From Miscanthus floridulus (taxonomy: Eukaryota; Streptophyta; Magnoliopsida; Poales; Poaceae), in the NCBI RefSeq assembly GCF_019320115.1, contig NC_089598.1:24519585-24583584 (forward strand): DNA of 64,000 nt, written 5' to 3'. The position numbers and the translations under genes were made by a program. Shown piece by piece: positions 11,266-23,296 of this stretch (position 1 is the first letter of the stretch; every line of letters begins with the position of its first letter). Under the pieces are notes generated by a model that saw nothing but the letters and a program-made list of their open reading frames with translations, made no database searches and had not been told where the DNA came from.

Positions 11266-12967
11266 TAATAGGAACCACCAAACTAGTAACTAGATAATTA
11301 CACCAACAAGCCCCCAAAATGCTGAGCCAACCTGAAATACCAAATTGATGTAATCTGCAATTTTGAAGAAGCATAACCTGCATCAACTCCTCTCTCAGGA
11401 GACTCAATCTCAGCTGCCAAGTCTCAACCTGTATATGGAAAGAAACAAGGTTCATTCCAAGGGCAAAAGCCAACACATGCATTTATTGCACATTTGCATA
11501 TGCCAGTGCACCAACACAAGAATCTCAAATCAAATTGGTAAAATTAGTAATCATCAGGTACATTCACCAACACAGAAGACTGTATTAGTATTAGTCAACC
11601 ACGTTTCCATATCTGATAGTACGAATTACGAAATGGTGACAAATGCAAAGGCAAGTTTCCACAATAATAGACACAAAAGCTCAAAATATCACAGCTGGCT
11701 GCGCTCGCTGAGTCGCAAGAAGCAACCACAAAAACCATATTTAGGAGTACTACATAATATCCATCTGAGTTACACATAGGAAAATTCGTTGGAGTCTGTT
11801 GTGTGTAGGCCGGTGTCAATCTCAGGATATGTATCCCCACCATGAACCTTGATTGTAAATTGTAATATAACCGGCCAGCACTTACTTCCATGCTTTAGTA
11901 TCTGCAAGACACACAAGATTGCCCACATTATATGTTTAATCATCTGTATACTATGTAACCACCAATCTTGAACATCGCAAAAGGGAAACGGTCAATTGTA
12001 AGAGGACTGTATAAATGTGTAATGAAAGGCTTGTGATTGGATGATCATTAACCATCCATCCGTTCTAGGGGAAATTAAAAGGTTCAGCTGGGGGAAGCAG
12101 CACGCGGAAGCAAAGCAAATGGTGGCGAACGGCCGGCAATGCTGCGGCGCCCTGCGGCGTGCTCCAATGGATAATTGATTCCTCCCAACAGGCACCACCA
12201 CCACCACCACCAAAGGAACTCCCCGTGACAACCAAAGACATACAAGCGCAGCGTATCTGCTGCTGTTGAAGAAGTCTGAAACTCTGAATTGTTCACTGAA
12301 TCGATCGGAAATTCGGAAGTTGTTCGCCATGAACGAGGAGAGCAGCTAGCTGTAAGAGTGTACGTCCCGTAGGAGACAGAAGCTGCACAACCACACACCC
12401 CATTACTTGTAGCCGGCACCACCAACAGCTCCGATCGATCGAGTCACCGGGATCGCTATAGGATATTGCCTGTCTCTCTGCGAAGCATATTACTGTATCT
12501 CCTAGACTCCTACGCGCATTATTCGGACGAGCGAGCTACTAGTACCTCCAGCTCCGCGCAGCATATGGTGGCGACGAGGTCAGCAGGAAGCTCGAATCGC
12601 GGGCGAAGGTCTGGGGGTCCGAGACGGCCAGTGGGGAATTCAATTCGTCTCCCACGGCTATAGAAGCCGGTACCATGGTTGACTAGGTCATAGTGGCGGC
12701 CGCGGGCTGGTCGGTGCGCCACCTGACGAAGTTGGAGGAGCTGGACGGAAAACGGGGTTTAGGCGAAGGCGTGCCGACAAGAGGGGTTTGGGGTTAAGGG
12801 CGCGAACGGGGAGCCGGGGACGCCGGGGAGGATGCACGGGCGCACGGCACACCGAGGCGGCAAGCGGGGCTGCGGTACTGGCGGAGCCGCGAAGGGTGGA
12901 TGCGCCGTGCGCGGGCGCACGGGGCAGCCGGGAATGGTAAGGTCGATCGGCGGCAGAGTTTGGGGCA
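11266..12967. other. Downstream flank of membrane protein gene, no confident exon
   Basis: No clear coding domain is visible. On the minus strand there are exon-like bits, such as a stretch near 11380-11430 read as VETWQLRLSLLREELMQ between a TATACAG acceptor and a CAG/GTTATG donor. The minus frames at 12084-12425 and 12759-13109 are low-complexity. If the gene at 12970-13593 is spliced, its later exons or 3' UTR should be here. Confidence 0.35.
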
Positions 12968-12973
12968 ACTTAC
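12968..12973 (-). other. Candidate splice donor overlapping the stop codon
   Basis: On the minus strand the last codons read GCC AAG TAA, and the same bases form a perfect GTAAGT donor beginning inside the Lys codon. The gene either stops here or splices just before the stop; the sequence alone cannot decide. Confidence 0.45.
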
Positions 12974-13593
12974 TTGGCGCCGTAGAGGGTGACTGCCATG
13001 GCCATGAGACCGACGAGCGCCGCCGCCGCTCCGGCCGCGACCTTAGTGAGGAGGCGCAGGAGCCCCTGGATGAGTCCGTCTGCGGCGACGGCACCGCCGC
13101 CGCCCTCACCGCCGGCGTGGACGTGTGCGACGATGATTAGCATCATCCCGAGAAAGAACGTGGCCGTCGCCGCGGCAGGCAGCGCGCGGAGAGCAGCCAG
13201 GCCGAGCGCGCCGTGATCGGCAGTACCACCGGCAGCCTGCCCCCCGAACACGATGAACTCGAGCGTGCCAGCGGAGACGCATAGCACGAACATGACGAGC
13301 CCAGACCCCGAGATCGAGCGCCGCCCGTTTCCCGCGCCGGCCACGGGGACGGCGTAGGCGTGGCGATGACTCAGGTGACGGTAGGTGAGCGCGACGGCGA
13401 CGAAGAGGACCACTACCGCAGCCAACGGCGGCAAAACCTCGGCCGCGCTGTGGAACAGTGGGGCTTCAGCGCATGTCGTGGTGCCCGTGACGGCACCGCA
13501 CTGCGAGTCCAGGAAGGTGGAGAGCTCGAGGGCGGCGAAGGCCAAACACAGGTAGAGGTAGGCGAAGCCGAAGGCGGCGGAAGCGCTCACCAT
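12970..13593 (-). CDS. Five-TM membrane protein, plant-type, unknown function
   Basis: This is a 207-codon frame and the most convincing host gene in the window. The start sits in a good plant context (aacaccATGG). Five hydrophobic segments are visible at about residues 6-26, 55-73, 95-117, 133-158 and 179-204. A Cys pair falls in the first loop (Q-C-G at 32, T-C-A at 41). Short basic or Gly-rich loops follow (RHLSHRHAY at 72-80; GGEGGGGAVAADG at 161-173). The GC-rich, Ala-biased codon use is typical of grass genes. A TATA box lies about 145 bp upstream of the start. I do not recognise the family and give no function. The final three bases overlap a strong splice donor, so more exons may follow. 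A Helitron ends about 35 bp upstream of the TATA box, so the distal promoter has been displaced. Confidence 0.75.
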   Translation of the reverse strand: MVSASAAFGFAYLYLCLAFAALELSTFLDSQCGAVTGTTTCAEAPLFHSAAEVLPPLAAVVVLFVAVALTYRHLSHRHAYAVPVAGAGNGRRSISGSGLVMFVLCVSAGTLEFIVFGGQAAGGTADHGALGLAALRALPAAATATFFLGMMLIIVAHVHAGGEGGGGAVAADGLIQGLLRLLTKVAAGAAAALVGLMAMAVTLYGAK

Positions 13594-13735
13594 GGTGTTC
13601 GGATGTGGATGATCCCGAGGCGCGGATGGAGGGGGAAGGGCGGCTTGGAGTAGGCGGGGAGAGGGGGTAAAATGTGGTCGTAGGGTTTAGAGCTGCTGGG
13701 AGGAGGATGGAATTGTAGGGTGGTTCTCGGTGCTT

Positions 13736-13747
13736 GATATATAAAAG
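13736..13747 (-). promoter_or_regulatory. TATA box of membrane protein gene
   Basis: The minus strand reads CTTTTATATATC, about 145 bp upstream of the ATG at 13593. This leaves room for a roughly 110-nt 5' UTR. It is the only strong TATA-like site between the gene and the Helitron end at 13783. Confidence 0.6.
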
Positions 13748-13782
13748 GAGGGAGTGGTCGAGTCTTGTACGTTGTTTGTGTA

Positions 13783-13812
13783 CTAGTATGGTGGCGCGCG
13801 CATTCGCGCGCC
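13783..13812 (-). other. Helitron A 3' terminus: hairpin and CTAG
   Basis: On the plus strand CTAG (13783-13786) is followed by TATGGT and then a perfect 8-bp stem GGCGCGCG/CGCGCGCC with loop CATT (793-812 within this kilobase). Read on the minus strand this is the Helitron terminator hairpin and CTAG end, next to host T at 13782. Confidence 0.85.
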
Positions 13813-14879
13813 CGTGGGAATTGCCTTTTAGTGTATTCGTGGAAACCGCTTTTTATTGTCGGTACCTGCTGTTTTACGTGGTTTATTTTGTAACATAGAT
13901 ATATTTTTAGAATATTTGCGAGGTTTTGATTCTCTGTGGACCATGGTACTGCTAAGAAAACAGAGCTGTGACAGCTGTCTGACAACATTTTAGCATGATT
14001 TATCTAGGATTTACAAAAGGATAATATAGTTTCATATACAACTGGAACGTCAAGATTTCATAGCGACAGTTCGAACTAATACATCCATAGTACGTGGTTC
14101 CCATAGCTATGTCTAGATCACAGACATGGCAAATAGTACATAGAAGTTGATGCATCATAGGTTGATGCATGCAGCACAGAGGTCGATGCATCGTAGTGCG
14201 ATAATTTACATATAGGTTTGATTTATTCGAACAGCAGTTTTTTGTGGGACGCAAAAGCTTGTTACATGTCGACAATCATCTCCTTTGTCATAGACATGGC
14301 AAATAGTACATAGAAGTAGATGTTGCTTTACTCCAGCGAGTGGCTATCTGCATCGTCTTCTTGTTTTTTTTTTTTGCCTGGGAAAAAACCAGTCAGCACT
14401 ATACTCGGTATCTATGTTTAGAGTTTGTATGTCAAGATGTTTGGACATAAAAAGATGGTAAGGTAAATTTCTTTAAAGCATACTTCTTTGATTTTGACTC
14501 TGAAGAGGATGGACGTGGTTGTTTGGCACGCTGATCTTCCTGTGTGTCTGTAGTTTCGGCCGATTCAGTGTGGCCGAAGAGCTTCCAGCGAGCACCTGTC
14601 CGTGTTGTTGGTGACCTTACATAAATTGGAATTGTTCACCGATTATGTATATTGCTTGTAACCAGTATACATGTCTCTATGTACTACGGAGTTTCAATGT
14701 AGAATGGTGGATTATTATGTACCTGTCGACATCATGTTTGGAGGCTTCATGGTCTAGTTCGCTATCATGTGCTGGAGTCCGTAAGACGAAAAAGTTGGTT
14801 AGTGGAGTACAGGTAGATCAGCTGGAATGGTTTTGCTAAATAAGCTGTAAAATCTGCTTACCGATTGTGCAGCGGCCTC
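13813..14879. other. Helitron A 3' subterminal DNA, no gene seen
   Basis: No coding similarity is visible. A 30-bp phrase (CAGACATGGCAAATAGTACA with flanks) occurs at about 14122 and again at 14291, and TGATGCAT recurs at 14140-14200. The last part (14860-14925) may hold a shifted final exon of the RPA-like gene, ending at a GTAAGC donor. Confidence 0.45.
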
Positions 14880-17062
14880 AATCAGAAGTAGATCTGCTGA
14901 ATGTTCTGGACTCTCAATGATTGGTGTTGGGCTTGTTGTGTGAGGCGGGTGATGCGGAGATGTTGCCATGACCTGCAGCGGAGGGCGTTTCGGTGGCCTG
15001 TCTAAAACTGCTTTGACTTGGTACTGCCTTTTTTTTCATACTTTTGCACGATTCGTCAGTAAGATCAACTGATAACACATATGTCTTGTTAAGTATGTTG
15101 TTCATTGCCTGAGGCAATCTTTCTTTTATATGCAATGGGTTCACCAATGCCTGGCACTCTTTTTGAATTATTTTGGTTGCCTCGTCATCATATGCAAAGA
15201 AGCGTGCTTCATCTGTGTTATCTTTTGCAATAAATGATAATAGGTACCTGTAGAAGTTATAAATAACGAAAGGTGTAGATACGTAGGAAAATATTCAGTT
15301 CATTTATGGATTGGAAATGGTATAAAACTACTGAAAAGTTACCTAGGAACTGTTGTTGTGCCTCCACACTTTGGGCATCTGTAGGTACCATCTAGCTGCT
15401 GATCAGCTCTTTTTTGCATGGCTTGCAAGACATGTACCACCAGTTAGTAGTGTTTGTAATAGACACAATCGTTACTGCAACTTTGTACGGGCCTGTTTCC
15501 TGCACCGCATCAAGTAATTCAGAAGTTTTTATACTCTAATTGTTTCTTGTTTTTTTACAAACTTGAGAAAAAAAACTCATATGGCATTGCTGAAAGAGCT
15601 ACCAAATCCGGCTGGAATATCTGTAACAGGGTGCTTTTTAGGAGGATGAGTTTATAGGCTTTTCTTGTTTACCATGTCATCAAAGGGATCAATATGGTTC
15701 AGGTCAGCTATAGTTCTTTCTGGTAGCTGAATGTCTTGGACCGAAACTGGAACTGCCTCTTCTTCTGGTGCAGGTTGTTCGATGTAGACTGGTGTATCTT
15801 TGAACCTGATGATAGAAAGCATATTAGTACAAACGCTCAGGCATCTTTAGCTGGTTTTTTTTTGTGTTTGGCCTGACGTCCATGTGGCTATACCTGGAGT
15901 GATAAGCACAGGCATCTGGAATGGTAGGGTTGAAATAGTAAGTGCAAGCTGAGCTTCCAGTTAGGCATGTTTGATCTGCAGTAGTAAGGAATAAAATGGT
16001 TTGTAGTTCATGTACTCTAAAGCTATGCTAGTCTTCAATGCATATGTAAATATATTCAGAAATGTTGAGACCAATCTTGAAAAGAAGGCTGTACCATTGT
16101 TTTTGAAATCTTCACGCGGTATGCAACCAACGACAAGGCAAACAATAAGATTACCAGCTGTAGCATCGTATATGTTGTCGATACTAAAATTTGTGGCATG
16201 TTCACCCCATAGGGTAATCTTCATAATATTTTCGCTGCATAAAAGTCGATTGTCAGGCAATAGGATAGAAGCACTGTTATTTAAGTTATTGTACGGTAGG
16301 TGATACATACCTTAAATCCTTAATGTAGATTTCTCTTAGTGTTTTAGCCTTTTCCATGTTCTTAGGAACAAATGTGTGAGCTGCTTCATACCTAATGAGA
16401 TATCCAAGGACATCTGGTAAAAAGATTGATGCAACCTTGTTAGTTAGCAGATTTATATAGCATGTCTAAGATAAATCTATCTAGAAACGATATTCGACCA
16501 AATAGGTCACCTGTCAGGTTGAAGACGACTCGCGCTGGTCTAATGGCTCGTAATGGAGTGATTCTGTAAATGTACTCTGGAATTGAGTGTGGAGGATTCC
16601 GAACAAGCTCAACTGTTGTGTAATCTGTAATATCTATCATGAGGTTCTTGTCAACTGGTCTGTAGCTTTTTTTGCCATTCTGGACGACAAATTTCTTAAC
16701 AACATAAACTTTGCCAACACTGAAAAGATATGCTTTGCCATCGATGAGGTCATCTGAAATTTCAGCATATATGGCATTTCCCTGTTATTGTAGGTACTAA
16801 GCTGATTAGATTGCATGTCAATGTGTAGGAGCTACTGTTTCTGCTGATTGTAAATATGTGATCCTTATGTTTAACACAAAGATAGTATTGGTTTATTTTT
16901 GTAAAGAACCAGTACCAGTACCTTTGCGTCCACCACAACCATCCCAATGTATTGAGGTGGACCCTGTCCATTGTTTTCGTAGTGAATCCACTTCCTTACG
17001 ACTCGAACAACAACGCCATGTGAGTGGCGTCCTTTTTCTAGCTTGTCTAGAAAGACTGGTTC
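14880..17062 (-). CDS. Helitron-encoded RPA1-like protein, multi-exon
   Basis: At least eight exons can be read on the minus strand with plausible splice sites. Approximate spans are 17062-16922 (EPVFLDKLEKGRHSHG..., ending VVVDAK), 16781-16511 (GNAIYAEISDDL... to ARPARVVFNLTG-type end), 16435-16311 (VASIFLPDVLGYLIRYEAA), 16234 on (MKITLWGEHATNFSIDN, an OB-fold strand pattern), 15975-15894 (GSSACTYYFNPTIPDACAYH), 15806-15673, about 15510-15345 and 15248-14914. The late exons carry a CKPC...CPKC zinc ribbon typical of RPA70 C-termini, then FFAYDDEATKIIQKECQAL. Plant Helitrons often carry RPA genes beside Rep/helicase. One A-run frameshift near 15408 separates the two halves of the zinc ribbon, so this copy may be inactive. 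The first exon with ATG was not found. Confidence 0.7.
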
Positions 17063-18839
17063 CTACATGATGGATCTGGCACACACAGGCAGCAATTTAT
17101 AAAGCTATTTATGCGTACATATAGTCTGAGGACAAACCAAATACACTGAGGTACAGTGGTGAAAGATGTAGAACCAGGGATGCAAATCATGAGCACCAAA
17201 AGTAACCTTTTTTTTGCTGGTGTTTACATAGAAAGGTACAACTGCATGGTGCTACTGCACACTGATGCATATGGTTAGTGTTGATTAAGCCAAAGCACAT
17301 AGGCATGGTTTTCCAAACCAAACACATATATGTACAGTGGTCTATAATCTCATTTGTGTACTACATGAGACTATACCGGTAAATATTAGTAGGAACAAAT
17401 GTGGGTATACTGATGAGACGTAGCCATAAAGGCCATTTTAGGTACGAAGTAAGTATAGAATGACCGTGCATTTAGCAGTTAAGGCAGATGCTGGAGAACT
17501 TCCTTGTATACAATGTTTCTTGTTTCATTGGAAGGATTGCCATCATCATCTTCTATGTAGATTCTGAGACCTTGTTTTGTCGTTACTCGCGAAACAGCTA
17601 CATAGAGCTGACCATGTGTGAAGACTGGTTTTTTGAGGTAGATGCCAACAGTTGATAATGTTTGTCCCTGACTTTTATTGATTGTCATGGCATAGCAAAC
17701 TCTTATAGGATATTGGCGTCGTTGTAGAACAAATGGCCACTTGTTACTTCTGAGAGACAGAGTTATTCGTGGAATTGCAAATGTTTGATTTGCATGGCGG
17801 CCATTCATAATTTTGGCCTCAATTGTCCATTCTCCTATAGAGGTTACAGTTAGCCTTGTACCATTGCAAAGGCCTGCTCTTTGATTGAGATTACGCAACA
17901 GCATTATAGGAACTCCTCGTTTGAGTACAATTCGATGCTGTGGGAAGTTATTACCATTAATTGAGTTAAGGAACTCAATAGGATATAGAAGATCATATGC
18001 TTCATGTTGAGCAGTGGCCTTGGCGATAGTATCTGAACTGAGGTATTCCTTTTCTCTGCCCTGAACTAAGGGAACCATGTACTGATTTATTGTATATGTG
18101 AGTTCATTTGTTGGAGCTAGTATGGCCCTTTGAGAAAGGTACAGAGGGTCTCTGTACCTGGTTTCAAAGTTAGGATATACTGACTGCACAATGGCTGCAA
18201 GTTTATCCTCACCAGGCACTACGAGCAATTCTTTAGGTATTGTAATCCAGCTTGTTTCATCTTCTCCATCCTTTGAAAAGGAGGGTGTTTTACCTTCGCC
18301 AATATCTAATATCCATCTGCTGAACAGGGCGACCTCCTGCTGTTGGCGAGCATCATTTGGCGAACATACTAATCGCATGTTCTGATTTAAGCTGAGCACC
18401 TCTACATGAGCCCACAAGCGTGAGGTGATTATAGCAGCACTAATGACGTCTTGTTTTGTACCTCCTTCAACTACAGGTAAGATTTGCCTGAGGTCCCCTC
18501 CCAGCACGACCACCTTACCACCAAATGGAATATCTGCAGCCTCAGGATTTTTTACTTTTTCTATGTCACGTAATGTGCGGTCTAATGCTTCAAAACATTT
18601 TCTATTAGCCATAAGGGCTTCGTCCCAAATAATAAGGCTTGTAAGTTCAATAAGCTCTGAAAGCATGGTGCCCCTGCTAACATCACAGATCATATCATCC
18701 TCTACTTCGCAAGGTATTCTGAATCTTGAATGAGCAGTCCGTCCCCCTGGCAAGAGCAGCGCCGCTACCCCGAAAGATGCCACAGTAAGAACAATTTTTT
18801 TTGTCCTCTGAGATAGCTTACTATTCGATTCCATAAATA

Positions 18840-18863
18840 TGTTTTACCAGTTCCCCCATATCC
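18840..18863 (-). other. Helicase Walker A, frame-shifted
   Basis: The minus strand encodes GYGGTGKT, but upstream and downstream frames disagree across the A9 (18870-18878) and T8 (18795-18802) runs. The ATP-binding loop is intact in sequence yet not joined to the rest of the protein. Confidence 0.8.
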
Positions 18864-20338
18864 TGATACAAAAAAAAACCGGCCTCATTCTGTTGCACTC
18901 TGCGGACTATTTTATAGAAGGCATTTCTTTGATCTTCATTAAGGAAAGCAGCTGGACTATTCATGTCAATCAATGGATCAGCAGGATATGATAGCTCTTC
19001 TTCGACAAGGTGATTGTTTTGAGCAGGATAGTCAGCATGTGTCTTTGGAGGTAAGCTGAACTCAGTTATGTTCCTGCCACTCTGAGAAAAAAGAGTGGAA
19101 AGCTCATCCAGAAGGTAATCCCTAGCTACTGAATCAGCCAACACATAATTAGGATCACCAATCATATCTCTGTACTGGTAGATGATATCGTCGGCTAGAT
19201 GGTGCCAAATTTTTTTGAAGAAAGTGTTTTCATCACCAACTTCGTAGAACAGTATCATTGTGACAAATAAGCTATGAAGCTATGGTGAAGTAGCCCAGGC
19301 TGCTGCTTCATCGAAAGCGTTGTACCATTCCTGATCATCACCAAGAAGGCCGCGCGACATGCACGCCTCTTTGAATGTACGATGATATGTTCGGTTGTGG
19401 AATTTGAGATGGTCATAGCTTGTTGCACCCTTAACTGTTAGCAGCAACATGCGAAGATAGTACCGATCTCCAGCTGATGGGTGTACATAGTGAAGACGGC
19501 CTATCTTACCATGCTGTTGTTTCCGCTTTGTCCACCTTCTATCTCTTTGATCCCATATCCATTTGGAAGGAAACTCAGGATAGGTCAATGCTCTAGCTTC
19601 AGGAAAAAGCTCATTGCAGACAAACCACTGAGTTAACATTGTTCTTTTTAAAAACTCGGTAGACACTAACCTATCCATCTTTGCTCTAGCACTAAAAGTT
19701 ATGAAATTCTCGTTTGGAAGATGTACAGGCATTCTTTCTACTGCTGGATAGTGTCTATGAATATCATATCCAAACATTCTCCAACATGCATCCTGCTCAC
19801 AGATATATCTACAATCAAGATATTCTTTTATCTCATTTATAGTCTTCGTTTCATCATCATACGGCGCCTGCTGGGCTCTCTTGACTCTCTATAGATAAGC
19901 CTTGCTACAATCAGCTCCTTTGGTTACATACTTGAAGAGGTACTTGATGAATGTAGTTTTATTGCACCACTCAACATTGATGTGTGCCTGATATTTTTTA
20001 AGGAGGAACATGTTATATGGAACAACCCACCTGTTATCCATTTGGAGGCGTCCTTTGCAAACAAAGAGATTGTTCTCAGGTCTCCTGTACACAGCAAAGC
20101 CAATAGAACTAACTGTAGTTGCAGGCTGGTATGGTTTAGGAAAATGCTTGGAACACTTATTGTTCTTCATGCATGGACACCTAGGATTGGTTTGACCGCA
20201 GGGTCCATGTGTCATGTGCTCTGCAACAAGAGCATAGCCTAGTGGATCATTTCTTGGATCAGGCACTTCTGCAGACACATATTTGTCTATCATTGCAGAG
20301 GTTGGATCAGATGTATCTCTTGAAGTCCAAAGGATTAT

Positions 20339-20371
20339 GTGTGCATGTGGAAGTCCGCGTTTCTAGAACTC
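20339..20371 (-). other. Rep HUH motif with adjacent in-frame stop
   Basis: Read on the minus strand: Glu-Phe-stop-Lys-Arg-Gly-Leu-Pro-His-Ala-His. The stop TAG (20363-20365) stands where Helitron Rep proteins have Gln (CAG), a single C-to-T change. The metal-binding H-A-H is intact. Confidence 0.8.
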
Positions 20372-22230
20372 TACAGTGTGGAGCACTGCATTTGAATAGG
20401 GCATATTTAGGATCTAGAAGAGATAGTAGACAAATGGATGTAGATAGAAAGAATGGTTTTTCTGTCTGTAGATGATTATACCTGCATTGGAAGGTCCAAA
20501 GGGTTTACCACATCTAATATCATGCAGAAGTTCTTCTAACTTGATGTTGAACACTCTGACAATTATATCATTCCTATCAGCTGGTGTCTGTCCAGGCTCA
20601 AAGATAGCCTCAGAAATCTCTAACCATTTAGGATTACATGTAAATGTAACAAAGAAATCAGGGGGACCGTATTCTCGGCAGATAGCTATACCATCATGAT
20701 AATTTTGTATCATATAACGTCTACCGCCTGTATATGATGCCGGTAATACGATCATTTTACCAACCTCACTTCCTTGTTCGGAACCTCTGCTAATAGCATC
20801 ACAGATTCCTTGAATACTTTCCATCCTGATATCAGCCTGGTGATCCATTATATATTTTAGTCTGTTTTCATCGACGCAGGCCCAGGCATCAACATTGGCC
20901 TGAGTTGATAATGGTCCATAACATAAATAAGGATTGGGCTCATTTCTTCGATAGTGGAACATATAGCAGTAGTAATCTTGCATGGTTAGCTTTACATGAG
21001 CATTCTGTGCTGATTGAGTGGCACCAGTGTATAAAACACCGGTCTGCCAACCACGTTCAGCATATGGAAACAATAGAGGATACTGAAGCGCCATGAAAGC
21101 AGGATGCAAAGCAGAGATTTGATCTAGATCTCCTGTCTGTTTCTGCACAATAATGTCCCGCTCAAATTCTTCACAGCTAAAATCACCAACCACAAGCATG
21201 GCCAATTGATCTGTAGCTGGTAAACTGTACTGAGGCGGATCTCCGTTTTTTGGACCAACAATGCGAATGACAAAATCTTCAGTGTCATTGCCTGCAAGTC
21301 TGTCCCTGGCCATTCTAAATTGCTTTGCAAACAAATTATGTTCATCCAACATATTAACCAAAGATTGTACAATAGTAGGATCTAGATCTGATGCTATTGT
21401 GTCTTCACGTTCTAATGAGGCAATTCTGTTCCCAACCTCGGCGGATGTATCATACACATATAGCTGAATAAATTTTGGAGGGCGACCATGTGGAGGTATC
21501 AAAGAACCGATGCGGTGATGAATCTGTCCACAAATTTTAAACACCGGAGGACCCCTGCCATCATTCATGGTTCGATCTATATTGGCTCCCATAGAGGAGA
21601 ATGCAAAAAGACAATTGTAGCGTCTTATATTCTTCATAAACTTTTTAGAGACCGATCCTCCATCAAATCTTGCCATAGATGCTAAGGGTTCAGGCCTAGG
21701 AAGGAACGGAGGAATAACAATTTGGCCTCCTTTACAGCACTTGTTGTAAATAGGTGATCCAGAAGAGGTGCGTGCTTCTTTACCAACACTTTCAGCGTTC
21801 CAGAAAATGGCTTTGCAGTTAGAACACTGCTGTGTAGGTGGTCCATGGTATGATCTCCCAGGATAAGAAACTGGTTTATGCACATGTAAGAGAGAGTTAA
21901 ACATGGATGAGGTCGGTATCCGTAGGTAGGGCTGGTGATGATGGAAAAGATAGATGCAGCATACAAAGGTACGGCCATTACCTTTAAGAGCCTCTACGAA
22001 ATCATCATCGAACTGAGCACACTCTAAGGTAGCACTATATGCTGAGGCTGCACCTGTAAACAGGGTATAGGAGTGAACCATATTGTAGGGCGAAGTCATG
22101 AAACCATCATTTGCTGTAGGACCTGCTGCAGTACCTCCCCAAACAAGACAATGCTGCTTTAGGAGCTTTCTCCTTTTCTGTCTACACTGTGCTGGATCAG
22201 TACTTTGAATAGGATATGACGAGTTATTTC

Positions 22231-23296
22231 CTGGTCAAAGGACAGAATAGGTAAGACGAAGATTTATACAACATTCTTGCCTCATATGGGGCTATACACA
22301 GTAGGCTACATACGTGGTGTTGATCGGCGGGACCTCGCTGTGGCAGCAACAGAGGCGCGTATATCCACCGAAGCATCCACTGAGTAATATAGGTAGCCAC
22401 TGTTAGGTAGCATAGTACAGGAAAATAGTGAGGCCACTGAATATAGCAGCGGTCACTGAAAACGTAGATATGTAATCAAAATAGAGCACAGTCTACATAC
22501 GTGTTTGCTGAGCAGGCATACCAGTTTGATATTCCATAGACGATGAAGGCTGTGCGTCTTACCATGAATATAAAACAATGAACCCTTTTTTTTGGAAAAA
22601 AGCATTTGGAAAAAAGAGTATGCGGTGATTATGGCCCTGTAGCATACATTGACTAACCCAGAATAACAGCGCACAAACAATCTGATAGTAGCAGGGAATT
22701 GCTATAATTCATTATTTGATGCAGCTTTTGTTTGCGCTGTACTTGATTCTATAACAGTCTAATGTACCCAGTATGATACGCATGAGTCTGTTAACATGCA
22801 CTGGAGAATCCAGGAAAACAGTACACAAACAGGCTGATAGGACCACAGATCTAGCCTAATGGATTCATTGAGGTGCATTTTGTTGCTGCTATTCATGGTT
22901 CTATAAGAGCGTAATGTAGCGAATACGATTGGCATGAGTAATGGAGAAGGCAAAACATTAGTATATGAAACAGGCAAGTTCAGGCACAGGCACAAATATA
23001 GATGTATAGTCAATTTTTGTTGACGCAGTAAGAGCGGTAGAAGAACGATAAGAGTCCAAACGAGTCTATAAAGAGGCAAACTGGGAGCGGAACGTACAGT
23101 GCGGAAGGAATCCAAACTAATTACATGAAGATGAGAGGTACAATATGGATGTATAAACAGATCGACGCTGAATGAGGTGTAACTGAAGTGACTTTATTTA
23201 GAATTCTTATACTTAATGGTGCGATGCGTACAATGAAAGCAGGAAAGAATACATCAAGGCGGAAAAGAAACTGTAAGCCTACAAACATGCTGACAC
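22231..23296. other. Helitron A spacer between Rep gene and upstream ORF
   Basis: No recognisable exon is present. Two blocks at about 22700-22800 and 22855-22945 are degenerate copies of each other: both run through GTTG/GTTT...CTATAA(C/G)AG, then TAATGTA, then ATACG and GCATGAGT. This suggests an old roughly 160-bp tandem duplication. It probably contains introns or 5' UTR of the Rep gene. Confidence 0.4.

Larger units (their letters stand above)
17479..22230 (-). pseudogene. Helitron Rep/helicase (HUH Rep plus PIF1-like), broken
   Basis: The gene reads right to left. An exon starting after an acceptor at 22230 leads into a 561-codon frame (22099-20414) with YMIQNYHDGIAICREYG and FVTFTCNPKWLEI, the N-terminal Rep-associated region. 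The HUH motif (GLPHAHI) follows at 20339-20356 with an in-frame TAG at 20363-20365 just before it. The next frame (20293-19889) holds CKGRLQMDNRWVVPYN and the two-tyrosine motif YLFKY (19928-19942). Two further frames lead to a PIF1 helicase: Walker A GYGGTGKT (18840-18863), then in 18834-17479 IIWDEALMANRKC (Walker B), GGDLRQILPV, NKSQGQTLSTVGIYL and YVAVSRVTT. Walker A is out of frame with both sides, because of length changes in an A9 run (18870-18878) and a T8 run (18795-18802). It is clearly a Helitron transposase relic. Confidence 0.9.

Noticed and set aside
12519..13140. Plus- and minus-strand ORFs overlapping the membrane protein gene and its 3' side
   Set aside because: Shadow frames of a GC-rich gene and its flank, with low-complexity Arg/Pro/Gly composition.
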